The notes under the pieces were generated by a model, which was not told where the DNA came from, searched no databases, and worked only from the letters and a program-made list of their open reading frames with translations. A stretch of 64,000 nt of DNA from Brachypodium distachyon. Its lineage: Eukaryota > Streptophyta > Magnoliopsida > Poales > Poaceae. This document shows, one piece after another, positions 44,128 to 55,018 of the stretch. Numbering within the stretch: position 1 is the first letter of the stretch; each line of letters begins with the position of its first letter. The stretch is from NCBI RefSeq assembly GCF_000005505.3, contig NC_016132.3, positions 17,226,501 through 17,290,500 on the forward strand, written 5' to 3'. The translations under genes and the position numbers were made by a program.

Positions 44128-44658
44128 CTATCCACATCGTCGACGATGCACCGTCCCGGCCGCCGGGCGAAAACACCGAGCGGCAACTTCGGTAGGGATA
44201 TCGATCGGAGACGACACCAAACAAGGCCTCCAAGCTTCGGGTTTACCCACCGCAGCAGAAGGCTCCGATCCATGGCCAGCGGCATCTTCTCCGAAGCCGC
44301 AGCAAATAAGCCACCGGAGCCCTCGTTCCCCTGACCCGTCTTCGTCTTCGTCCGGCCACAGCACGTCCGCCTCCAGGAACTCTTCCGCCCCGTAGCCGCC
44401 GCCGCCGCCATGGCCATGGCCGGAGAAGGTGGACGGCTCGGAGAGGAAGCCGCCACCGTGGGGAGAAGAACGAGGACCCAACGGCGGCGCGCTCGAGCTC
44501 CACGACGACGACGCCGAGCTCCACAAGGACGCTGCAGCCAGCTCGCTGCCGAACGAGATCATGGCGGCCGCGGTGGCCGTGGTATCCTCGTTGTACAGCT
44601 CTGGCCACGGCGTCGATTCAGGCCACAGGACGTCGGCTTCTTGGAGCTCTTCATCCAT
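44128..44658 (-). pseudogene. Truncated S40-like gene with doubled N-terminal motif
   Basis: The ATG at 44658 opens MDEELQEADVLWPESTPWPE, a typical S40/DUF584 start. A second copy of the same motif (EEFLEADVLWPDEDE) follows about 90 residues later, after a Ser/Ala- and Gly/His-rich stretch. The 176-aa frame then runs on without the family's C-terminal signature (no VPPHE, no GRTLKGRDL). I did not find that signature in the other frames near or downstream. It is either a pseudogene that lost its 3' half or a divergent short protein. It lies 4 kb from the intact S40 gene in the same orientation, so local duplication is plausible. Confidence 0.6.
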
Positions 44659-45437
44659 TGGGCTAGCTCCCGGTTTTGGAGCCTAGTGTTGATAGCAGGG
44701 AAGCATTTTTGTACAACGCGGCGCTCGTGACGTGACGTAGGGGGCACTCTTCAATCTTCGCCGCGATTTAATTTTGGGTTTTGCAGTGCTGGACAAATCA
44801 TGTGACGTCTTAAGGTGTTTAATGCTTGATTTTGTCAATCTATATGTGACGTTGCAATAAGAAATCCATTTTTTTTCACTGCTATATAATAGTACACCGT
44901 ACGTAGCATACTCTCCTAGTACTACTATTTTTTCCTTTTAAAAGGAACTCTGGAATCCTAGTCCTTAGAGAAGAAACTGGGACATGTCAGTGAGAGCGAT
45001 TTCTCCGTTTATCAAAGAAGTAGCGGAAAATTGGACTTGGCAAGTCGTTCTGCCGTTGGATTGAAGGAATAATTTTGTGCCTCAATCTAGGATCGAGGAG
45101 GAGAGCGTGATTGCAAGAGTCGGGGAAGAGATTACCGAGTGACGGAAGCAAGCGCGTAAGAAATGCCAAATTGCCTTAATCCAGTGGGTAACCAATTAAT
45201 CATTCGCGAGCTGATGCTTGACAGGGTAATGCGGACAAGGAATATGGTTAGGGAGCCCCACACATCAAGTCATCCAGAATGAGCTCCTTGATGGGCATAT
45301 ATAGCTCATTGCTTGCATGTACTGCATTAGTACATAGTACTCCTATTGGTTTTCTTTGCCCGTGCAATTAGATTCCGTCTCCAGTTGCAACAAAGCAGCA
45401 AAACCTCGTTCCATTATAATTTTTGGGCGTCTAACCA
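44659..45437. other. Upstream region of the S40-like frame; no other gene
   Basis: A TATA-like CTATTATATAGC on the minus strand near 44880-44891 lies about 225 bases before the ATG. The rest is AT-rich with no gene. Confidence 0.35.
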
Positions 45438-45520
45438 TACTCCGTGCCCCTCCGATTCATAATAAATGTTGTGGATTTAATATAAAATTGTACACTTATT
45501 ATGAATGGCAGGAAGTGCTA
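45438..45520. mobile_element. Short Stowaway-type MITE relic, about 83 bp
   Basis: CTCCGTGCCCCTCCGATTCA then 'taataaatgttgtggattta', with the right arm 'acttattatgaatggcagga'. Same family as 42174-42258, with decayed ends. Confidence 0.6.
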
Positions 45521-45604
45521 TGAATTATGGGTGTGTACTAAAAGAAATATGCAAATATGCTCATTTGAAATTGACATAATTACCAAAAACGGTGCAAAAT
45601 ACTA

Positions 45605-45662
45605 CTCCCTCCGTCCAACAAAGAATGTCTCCACTTTGACTAAATTTGTTGGACGGAGAGAG
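45605..45662. mobile_element. Minimal Stowaway MITE, 58 bp
   Basis: CTCCCTCCGTCCAACAAA (45605-45622) and TTTGTTGGACGGAGAGAG (45645-45662) are 18-base inverted ends with a single mismatch, separated by only 22 bases, with TA on both sides (45603-45604 and 45663-45664). Confidence 0.9.
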
Positions 45663-45664
45663 TA

Positions 45665-46163
45665 TATCTAAGAAGTTTTTTTAAGAAAAGAAAGACACAA
45701 TGCGGATGTGGACATTCACAAACACTCTTAAACACTCACCCCTATGGCCCTGTACCAATGTGGCTCAAAAGATTATATCCAAGTCTATCTATCTAGCAGC
45801 CAAGAACACATGCAAAGCTTGCAAAAAAAAAAAGAATTAACAGTCAATGCCACGATGTAATCATCATAATAAAATATCAATCATTTCACATAAGACTAAC
45901 TCTTTGGATCTTACAGAGCATGAACTCTTCTAATATGCGTCCAAAAAAACCCACCAGTTCAGAGGAATTCCCGTTTCTCTGAACCCTTCCCCTCTTTCCA
46001 TTTGCGGCCATCCCGCAGTTTTACCATGAGATTATATTTTGTACAGGATTGTACACCACGCCGACCAGCTACGGTGATAACTCTGGCGCGCATATAGGAA
46101 ACAATGTTATTTGGAGGGTTAACTCTTCTCTGACGAAGCCCTGTGATTAGTAGAGAAATTTAT
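45665..46163 (-). other. 3' flank of the TPS1 gene
   Basis: No gene. The part next to 46163 is the 3' UTR of the leftward TPS1 gene. Minus-strand AATAAA-like signals are not clear. Confidence 0.35.
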
Positions 46164-49100
46164 CTACTGCCTATCCAAGAACATGTAATCGGCAGCGCTG
46201 GACTGGAAGCCAGCGCGAGGGGTGGTCGATTCTGCCATCTCTTTGAGGAAGGAGACGACGTCTTCAGATGAGTTCAGCAGGTAACGGGCGTTGGAACGCT
46301 TCCTTCCAACGGCACAAGAGAAATAGTTGTCACCATTCAGGTCGAGGACCGAAGACCCTTCACGCCAGTCGTGGTGGTTGTTTCCGGTGGTGCCATGGCT
46401 GGAAGAAGACGACCTCTCCGGTGCGACCTGTGATTTCTGTGTCCTTGACTGCGAGTTTCTGGAATTGCTCCGGCCATTTGATGGTCGTCCGTTCTGCCTC
46501 CTGTCAACAGAGACTGATGCGCCGTCTGGTTTTACTTTGGATTCGGAAGGGTATTCAGGGTCAAAAAATACATAGATGTCCTCGTCCTGAAAAAGAAGGA
46601 TGTTACCAGAGAAGGAAATGGATAAAGCAATAATGTCCACTTTGTGCAGAAAAGAACGAAGTAAGTGAATTTCAAAAAGGTTCGGAAAACATGGAAAATG
46701 GTGAGGATATGTTGATACTGATATGTTTCTTTGGGTGGTGGGCAATCTTTCAAAGATATGAACACAACAAATCCGAAGTTCCTTCAAAATCCGTTCATCT
46801 CTAGTTCAAAAATTCTTCAGCAGAAACGGTTCATACTGATATGTTATACGGAGTATTATGTTTTTTTGGGTGGTGGACTGGTGGTCAATCTTTCAAAATA
46901 AATGGTATTCTGAAGTTCTATATCTTTCGTTTATTCACTTACAAATTTCTCACGTTTCTAGTGTCCTGCACACTTTCTCTGAAATAAGGAAACGTTTGTC
47001 TATTGTCCTCCATACTAACTAGAAAAGAATGCCAAACATAAAGTCAGAGCAGAATTACCTTTCCGAGGAAGTGCCCTATGCATAGTACATAGTCAATTGG
47101 AGTAACCATGCTTTTGCTATGAACTATCTCTCCCAAAATACGATCAATTGCAGCACCCTACAATAAACAAAATGAATAACTAGTAAAACATCAACTAACT
47201 AAACAAGATGAGAACTATTCCCCATAGTGAAGCATCAACTGACCCACTGACCTTCGTAACTCCAACAGACCGAACTTCAACTGACCGGCTCCCTTGAACA
47301 ACATCAACAGCTGCATTTGAGATTGGACCTGTCCACAAGTGCTGCAGCATATCTCTTGCTTGGAGCCTTCCAAACTCAACATCTTCGCAGCAGGCACATG
47401 GAAAGAATATTGAATACTTTATGATGCAATCCTTGTTGTTCAGAAATAAAAACTATTATGCATGGAACTCTGAACACTTACCGGCATACTTGTAATTCCA
47501 TACAAATGATGTCTCACGGTGTTCAAAATGAGATCTTGGTGTTCTTTCCGTGAAGTATTCAAAAACATGCTAGAAAACATAAATGGTGTAAGAAGCTATA
47601 CAACCGTTATAACTGCACATTGTTCATGACGTAGACATACCTTTACACTGTCGACCCAATCCATGTTTAGATGCTCAGGCATTGTTGTCATCCACTCTCC
47701 ATCAGTTGGCCGTAAAAACATTCCATGCTCTGCTGCCAACCACAGGTTAAATTCTCCAAAATTCTGCACCAGGGGATGTTGATTTCGTTAATATAGTAAT
47801 ACTAATCACATCTGAGTCAAAGAAAGACTCTTGTGAGTATTACTTCATCAAGAACACTCCTGTCGCTTCCACTGAGAACGATAACTGTAGTATGCTCATC
47901 CTCACAGAGGGCTCTCAAAGGACCCTTTAAGTCGGGATGCAACTTGAGTTCCATCTCCTTAATTTGGTCACCACCCCTTCTCCCAGAGGATTCAACTGGC
48001 TCAGTCAATGTTGAATTAAAACCCTACATTCAGTCATAGGACACTAACATAAGGTGGCATTGTTAGAGCAAAATGAAGTTTGTTAAGCCATGAAAAATGT
48101 AAACATTATTTGCAGATGAAATTCATTAATTAGTTCAAAACGTAAGGCAAAAAAATGAATTAATTTAACGTTTCATTAGAGAAACCAGTTTTCACTGGAC
48201 TACCCAAAATGCACTAGACACTGGCAATATTTAATTTTCTAACTCCATTCGGTTATGATGATCATTTTTTTTCTTTGAAGACTAAATAACCAAAACTTAT
48301 TTGTCCATTCCTTCATGTTCAGATATGTATAGACCAAAAACATGTCATGAAGTGTCACAGTAGGTGTGAAGACAAGTCCAATAAGAGTATAAGACAAGAC
48401 AGTTCAAAATGACTTTGTGCCAAGAAGTTGCTGTCAGACCGGAATACCAGTATCGACAACTTTGGAGAAATGTCAAATAGAAAACAAGAAATGCAGTATT
48501 ACCAGTATCAGCAGACGATTTCTGGAATGCAGATATTGCTGGATTGCTGTTCGACTAGGAAGAACGGGAGGAACTTGTCTTGTTCTCATCTGAGCTTCAG
48601 CAACGGTATCATTTAGCTCACTGCATCAGAAGTCACGGCATGATCACCAGAAATATGAGAGCAGTTGACAAATTGTATAATAAAGAGTGACATCTATCTA
48701 ACATACTAAATAAGCTCTGATTGACCATAAAAATAAGACAAGTGGATATGAGCTCCTCACCATACAAAAGTTTCAGCCCAATCTTGGGCGGTATGGGTTG
48801 TCACGTGAGCGTAGTTATGCCTGTGTCGCTTCTCTCTCTCATCAGATGTCATTGTCAAAGCATGATTTATTGAGTCTGCGACTTCTGTAATATTCCAGGG
48901 GTTTACTAGGATGGCACCAGCACCAAGAGATTGTGCTGCCCCAGCAAACTGAAATTGCAGTATGGAAAATATGAACGAGTGTCACATATATCAAAACGAC
49001 TATATTTAGAAGCTAACAATTTACTAATCATCGTAACTGATTATTTACCTCACTCAATATTAGAACACCTTTCTTTGATCCCTGGCATGCAACATATTCG

Positions 49101-52100
49101 TAGCTTACAAGATTCATGCCGTCTCTCAGTGATGTTACAAGAGCCACATCTGAACAGAACAGAGGAAATGCACCGCTCAAGCATGCTAAAACAACTAAAC
49201 TAGTGATAGAACATTTTAGCCATAGAAGTGTTGATCGACACCATTAAGTCAAACTTTCAATAATAAGATTCAAGAGAGCTGTCTGGAATTACCGGTGACA
49301 GCGTAAAGAGCACACAAGGCATGGAAATCAAGAGATCGATCCTGCAAGAAGAACATTATTTTAGATGAAACAGTTTGCTTAATAATCTTACACATTATTA
49401 TACCTTGAACAATTTGTTAAAGTTAGGTCTTAAGATGGCAGAAACAAGAAGTTAGCTAAGAAAAACTAACCAGATGATGAATAGGGACAGCAGTCAATGT
49501 TCCAAATCGGCCATTTATGCGCCCAACAATTTCGTGCACCTGGCTTGTAAGCTTCTGATCTGCTCATGATAATAACTATGATTTTTAAAACATACCACAA
49601 CCAAGAAGGCATGCGGGTTAGATTTCCAGCTCAGTTAATTTGTATGGCACTGAAAATGGGAAATTAACTTGTACTATTTGTTTTAACCTATATATTTAAA
49701 AGCAAGGTCCTTATTTAATCACTAGTGAGTCTACAATAAGAGAATAAGGTTTATTAGTAGGACATATTTCTCATTATCAACAATCACTAATAAGTGGCAA
49801 TAATACAAAATGGCATGCATTTAAGTGCGTGCGTGAGAGAGAAAAAACTAATAAGTGGAATGAAAATCTGTATAGTAATTATGTAGGGTCAGTAGCTCGA
49901 GAAGTTTGAAATTTTTTACAAACCATAACATCCATTCAATATTTAGAATTAAATAGTGCAGGTTTCTTTGGACAAACATACATAGTGTGTTGGTGTTTAA
50001 AAAAACATAAATATTCGTTTATTACTACACATCTAAGAGATGTTATTTTAATTTAGACTTCTAAAATTAATCCTATCAATATTGACATTACGGAAAGTCT
50101 GAAACCTTGTAGAGGATTATGATACAACATCCTGGAGAATTGAAGTCTATTATGAGGTACAAGACCTTGTCTGCATTACATGATTTACTTGAGCTTGCAG
50201 ATTCAATCAAGATAAATGGTGTCCAATGATTTTCTTAGAAATGGAAATAAAACTAGAATAAGGTAGGTATTCTTGAAAACTAGTGTACCGTAGGACTGAA
50301 TTTTGTTTCTATTTTTCTGATTAGAAGGGAGTGGAATTGAACCACAGAATACTGCTAAAAAGGAGTGCTCAAAAGCAGAGGTAGCAGTGTTAGAGAACAA
50401 ACATAAAACAAATACTCTACAAAAGATTCCCTACACCAAAGAAGAAAATGCTACCAACGCTGCAATTAAATCTATTGTTTAAGAGGAATGATATTTAAAA
50501 AGAAAACAGCGAGCTGTTAAATTGATAACCATGTGTATGAAAAAATCCTAAGTCAAACATATGGCGCACTTCAGCAGAGATATCTGCAAAATAGCAGCAG
50601 CTAAAAATACAGAAAGGTTCTTACACTCAGGGACATCAGTTCTTGTTGGCACAGCAATTTGAAGTAGAACAACTTTATCATTCCAGTCAGGGTTTTCCTC
50701 AAGAAACTTCTCAAATGCCAAAATCTTCTGAGGAATTCCTTTGATCATATCAAGTCGGTCAACACCAAGCATTACCTATCACCACAGCAAAGAAGAAAAT
50801 ATTAAGTAAGACCATAAGAAACATAGATAAAATTATTGAAATTCAACAAAAGGGTGATAATTCAAAATAAACAGAGTTATGGCCAGTGTTGTATTAGAGC
50901 AGTAACCTGCCACCATATTAAGGTGCCTTCACAGCTGAACAAGCCAGATAATATTTGAACAGCAATTCTGAATAAGTTGGAACTCAGGAAATGTATATTA
51001 TATAGATTATAGGTAAATATTGGATTAGGAAGAAAACACTTTGCGCAATTCTGAATTAATAACTGGAGAATGGATCTTTCCTTTGTTAGATTGATTAGAT
51101 GAAAATACTCGAATGAACTAATGTCCATCATATCACATCATACTTGAAGAAAAAGATGTGGTCATTTTTTTATTTATCCTGGAGCAAGAGGTAAAAGATG
51201 GGTGTTTTCTCACCTTCCGTCCGGCGAATCGCTGCGTCAATTCACTGATGTGCCTTTTTACTCCTGGAATCTCCAATGCTCTTTTGAAACGATCAGAGTC
51301 TATCCCAATAGGAAACTGAAGATTTCAGCCAAGTGAGTCAAGAGAAGCACCCATTTTGCAAATTTTTGGATAGGTTATGAAAACATCATAATGGGAGGGA
51401 CAAAAAGTTATATGAATATCAGTGATATAATAGGAATTAGTTTGTAGACTACAATGGAAGTAGGTAATAAGATCAGAAAGCATCCCAAACATGTCAGAAA
51501 TATACTTCATAGAAGAACTGAAGTTCAGATATGTACCGCTGCAACCCTTGTTAGCTTTCCCTGATCTTCCACGCCCTCAGGGGTACCCTCAAGTCCGAGT
51601 ATTCTGGTACATGCGCTAACAAAATGCCTTGCATAGTCGTACGTATGAAAACTGAAGAAGAAAATATAGTAAGAAGAACCACCCCATAGCTTGTGAAGAA
51701 ATCAGCATTTATGCATGACTGCATTTAAAGAGCACACATCCAAAAACAAGCCTCCCCCCCCCCCCCCCTTTTCTTTTATTTTATAACGAACGGAAATAAC
51801 ATTTTGCAAAAAAAAAAAGAAAGGGAGGAAGACTCAACTGTTGACAGAACCATCAGCATTACGGTTGAGTTCATATACATATTCCTTGATAGCAAGACAA
51901 CAGAAAAGTATCTGCTGCCAAGCAAGGGATTGCCTGATTGACAAATTATATTTTAGGTTTAGACTACCCATTTTCACCCGTTTTTATACTTTTTTTAGAT
52001 GGAACCCTGTTTCTATACCTTAACGACTGTCTCAGAGTTTGAAAAAAAATCTTGCTTCAATTCTAAAGCAAGAGAAAAGTGCTCACCCGACTAAATCAGC

Positions 52101-53335
52101 ACAGAGTACAGACCGAAGCAACTCTGAGCGCGATGGAAGCGTTCGGTAAATTTCTGATGAAGGGAATGGTGTGTGGAGGAACCACCCAACCTTCATGTTG
52201 ATATCATGGTCTTTGAGGCACTTGGGCAGGAACATGAGGTGGTAGTCATGGCACCAGATCACATCCCCTTCCTTGTAGTGCTGGTACACAACGTCTGCGA
52301 ACATCTGGTTTGCTCGCTTGTAGGCATCAAACTGTGACTCGAAGTTCCTTGTTGTTGCCAATCTGTCCTCCTGTGGCAGCCCGAGGTAGTGGAACAGCGG
52401 CCACAGTATGTTGTTGCAGTACCCATTGTAGTACTGGTGCACAATTTCCTCATCCAGGAAGACTGGTATGCACCTCTGTTTTGTTCAAATCAGTCAACAA
52501 ATATGAATTCAGTTATGGCTAAAAGAAAAAAACAGAAGTCACTGTTCTATTGGTTCAGACGATCGAGATCAAATTTGTCCTGAATTGCAACGAACCTTCT
52601 CGGCGAGTGCTTTGGTGAGAGCCCGCTGGCCGACCTCGTCGGGGACATTCACACCCGCCCAGCCGATCCACTTCGCGTCGACATCCTTCACTCCTGCGGC
52701 GGCATCAGGAAAAAAAATTGCAGATGAGTATACATGCAACTGTACAGCGCAGGATTCTGATGCATGCATCGCTGCAACGCATCACATTTGAGAGAAGGGC
52801 AAAAACAAATTCATGGATTACCTAGTAGGGCGCTGACGAGGCCACCGGCGCTGATCTCCAGGGACCACTGGTCCTCGCCGCGGCGATTGGCGGAGACGGG
52901 GAGGCGGTTGGCGACGACGAGCAGGCGCTGCTTCATGCCGCGGAGGCCGAGGCGGCGGAACCCGCTGCGGGGGCCCGCGAGCGGCGGCCGCGCGGCGTGT
53001 CCTCCAGGCGCGCCGCCGCCGCCGGCATCGTCCATGTTGGCGGGCTCGGCGGCGTCGGGCGAGCGGGCGGCGCCGAAGTCCGCGAAGGAGGCGGCGGCGG
53101 GCTCCGCGGCGTCCGTGTCCATGGCGTCGGGGGAGGACGCGCCGCCCGTCGAGAACAGGTGCCGGTGGCCGCGCTCCCGGAGCATGCGCTCCACGCGGTT
53201 CGGCGACGCGGGCGCCCCTCCTCCGCCGTCGTTGGAGAAGGGCGAGGAAGCCGCCGGGGAGTTGTTGGAGGATGGGGTCGGCATCGCGGCGTCGCTGTTG
53301 CTGTTGTGCTGGTCGCCCGCGGCTTCAGAGCTCAT
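46164..53335 (-). CDS. TPS1: Trehalose-6-phosphate synthase, class I (TPS1 type)
   Basis: Seventeen exons: 53335-52822, 52693-52596, 52475-52087, 51651-51537, 51315-51214, 50775-50625, 49559-49471, 49341-49293, 49149-49049, 48948-48761, 48620-48503, 48023-47844, 47763-47641, 47569-47482, 47382-47252, 47157-47059 and 46586-46164. The lengths sum to 2958 nt (985 aa). The enzyme joins UDP-glucose and glucose-6-phosphate to make trehalose-6-phosphate, the plant sucrose-status signal. The GT20 domain starts near residue 135 and keeps its landmarks: [72 protein letters not shown] and [14 protein letters not shown]. The second, phosphatase-like domain begins [11 protein letters not shown], where active TPPs have DXDXT, so it is not catalytic, as in all class I TPS. 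The ATG at 53335 is the first ATG of the open frame. Confidence 0.96.
46700..46905. repeat. Small duplication in TPS1 intron 16
   Basis: 'atactgatatgtttctttgggtggtgggcaatctttcaaag' (about 46715-46756) recurs in longer form near 46830-46900 ('atactgatatgtt', 'tttttgggtggtgg', 'caatctttcaaa'). The second copy has extra bases. Confidence 0.6.
51753..51770. repeat. Poly-C run in TPS1 intron 3
   Basis: About 16 consecutive C followed by T-rich sequence, in the intron between the exons ending at 52087 and starting at 51651. Homopolymer length is often misread, so the exact number is uncertain. Confidence 0.8.
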
Positions 53336-54200
53336 GCACCCCCGCGACTCCCCCCGCCGCGAGACGCTTCGGCCTGCAGCATTAGGCGGCCGCACATGGT
53401 GAGCGACGACGTACAGGCGGCGGCGGCGGCGGCGGCAAATTCAGAGATATACGGAAGGCCTATACGGAACGGCTTTAATTGCTCTGCGTGTATTCCTCCT
53501 CGGCGCCGCGAGGAGAACACGCGCTGGCTCTCGTGTTGTGTGGGCTGTGACCCGTCTCGTAGTCCGCCATGGGCAGGGGAGGGGAAGAGGGCTGTGTTAA
53601 TAAAACGGCGGAACCCGCAAGGGCCAACAAGGGGGTTGTGGTCATGGTGGGGCCCGGTAGTCAGCCGCCACAGGAGCACGGGTTTAGTCAAGTGCGCAGA
53701 AAATCCCTTTGATTACGCGCACCCATCGTCATATTTTCTCTCCAGAATTTTAATTAGAAACAGTAATCACCTTCGTTCAACATTAGTAACTGCTACCGCA
53801 CCCAAATCCCAATTACCAGAGAACTTCGGGATGGACGGATCTTGATCACATTCGCAAACCCATACAGGAAACCGTGATCCTCACCAGTCTGTTAAGATCG
53901 AACACGGCCGTACCCCAAACCTGCAGATACCCGATCAGCGGAAACCACCAAAGAACGAACACCAAGAGAACCTCGTCGGGATCCATGGCTTTACAGGCTT
54001 ACAGGCTTACAGGCCGCTTTCGGCCTTTCAGGTCGCCGCCGGACGCCGCACCGGTCAACAATACCCAGGCGAAAATAAAGAGAGTACTACTACAACGCGT
54101 AACACAGAACGGCGACTCACCCGATCCCGACTGCTGTGTTTCTCCGAGATGGATCGATCGCCGCCCTGCCGATCTCTTTCCCTGAGCTCGGCTGTAGTTG
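53336..54200 (-). promoter_or_regulatory. Leader and promoter region of TPS1
   Basis: The frame of exon 1 stays open upstream of the ATG as far as a GTG at 53395, but no ATG occurs there. A CGG/CCG microsatellite lies at about 53416-53435. GC-rich up to about 53700, then mixed. A leader intron is plausible (possible acceptor TGCTGCAG at about 53375-53382), but I cannot place a first exon. Confidence 0.4.
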
Positions 54201-54792
54201 CAATGGCGAGGATGATAGCTTTGGGAGGATATGATGGGGAAAGAAAGGGGAAGGAGGACTACACTAGGGAAGGAGGAGGAGGAGGAGCTACGGCATGCAA
54301 CATGCAAAAGGGGCCGTCAGGCCTCGAACTCACGCTCTTGTTTGCGAGCACGAGCGTTATGTGCAAGGTTGGGTGGGGGAGATTGGGCTCTTTTATGTAT
54401 GGGAGCGATGGAATCCAGCTGCGCGAGCTAGCTCCATCCGCGTCCGCGAACCAGGTAAAGGCGGAGCGGGTGCTGCCTGGCCGCGCACATTGTGAGATCA
54501 TCCTCTCTTTCTTTGCCCGCGGATTAAGTTCGCGCCCGAAGGATTTATCTGCAAGTGGCTTTTTGTGATTGTGTTTCTTTTACATAAAGAAAAAAATGCA
54601 GATAAAGCACCCAAAACAAACAAATAAAGAAGCAGAACCGTCGAAAAGACGGGATTACGAGAATTAATCCACGGACCATGTTATTCGTGATTCGTGTAAG
54701 TTTTGTATTATTTTTTTGCGAGGAATTTTATTATTGTTAATAGGAAAACATTAATCACCGTGCCGGTTTTTTCCGGGAGTTCCTCAACCAAC
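54201..54792. other. Intergenic, no gene recognised
   Basis: At about 54300-54375, read on the minus strand, there is a tRNA-like GAGTTCGAGGCCTGAC but no matching A box or cloverleaf. The rest is unremarkable. Confidence 0.35.
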
Positions 54793-55018
54793 GTTCGGTT
54801 TTGGGTTCTCCAGAGCTGCGCCAGCTCATTAACACATTATAATCCCGACTATTGTGCTTGACACCAAGAGCAGTTCGGTTTTCGGTTCTCCTGAGGTGCG
54901 CCAGCTCATGACTGGCACATTCTAATCCCGGCTAATGTGGTTCAGTTTTGGGTTCTCCCGGGGCGCGCCAGCTCATGGCTCACACACCCTGGTCCCGACT
55001 AATGTGCGCTCGACGCTA
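54793..55018. repeat. Three-copy tandem repeat, units of about 67-80 bp
   Basis: Copies start at 54793, 54873 and 54940. Each has GTTCgGTTTTgGGTTCTCC, then GCGCCAGCTCAT, then 'atcccgactaatgtg' with small changes. Units 1 and 2 differ by a 13-base stretch ('cttgacaccaaga') found only in the first. Confidence 0.85.

Noticed and set aside
53335..53395. A longer TPS1 protein starting at 53395
   Set aside because: The codon there is GTG, not ATG; the first ATG in this frame is at 53335 and gives a 985-aa protein, a normal length for the family.
54295..54380. tRNA gene on the minus strand
   Set aside because: There is a T-arm-like GAGTTCGAGGCC, but no A box, acceptor stem or cloverleaf could be built.
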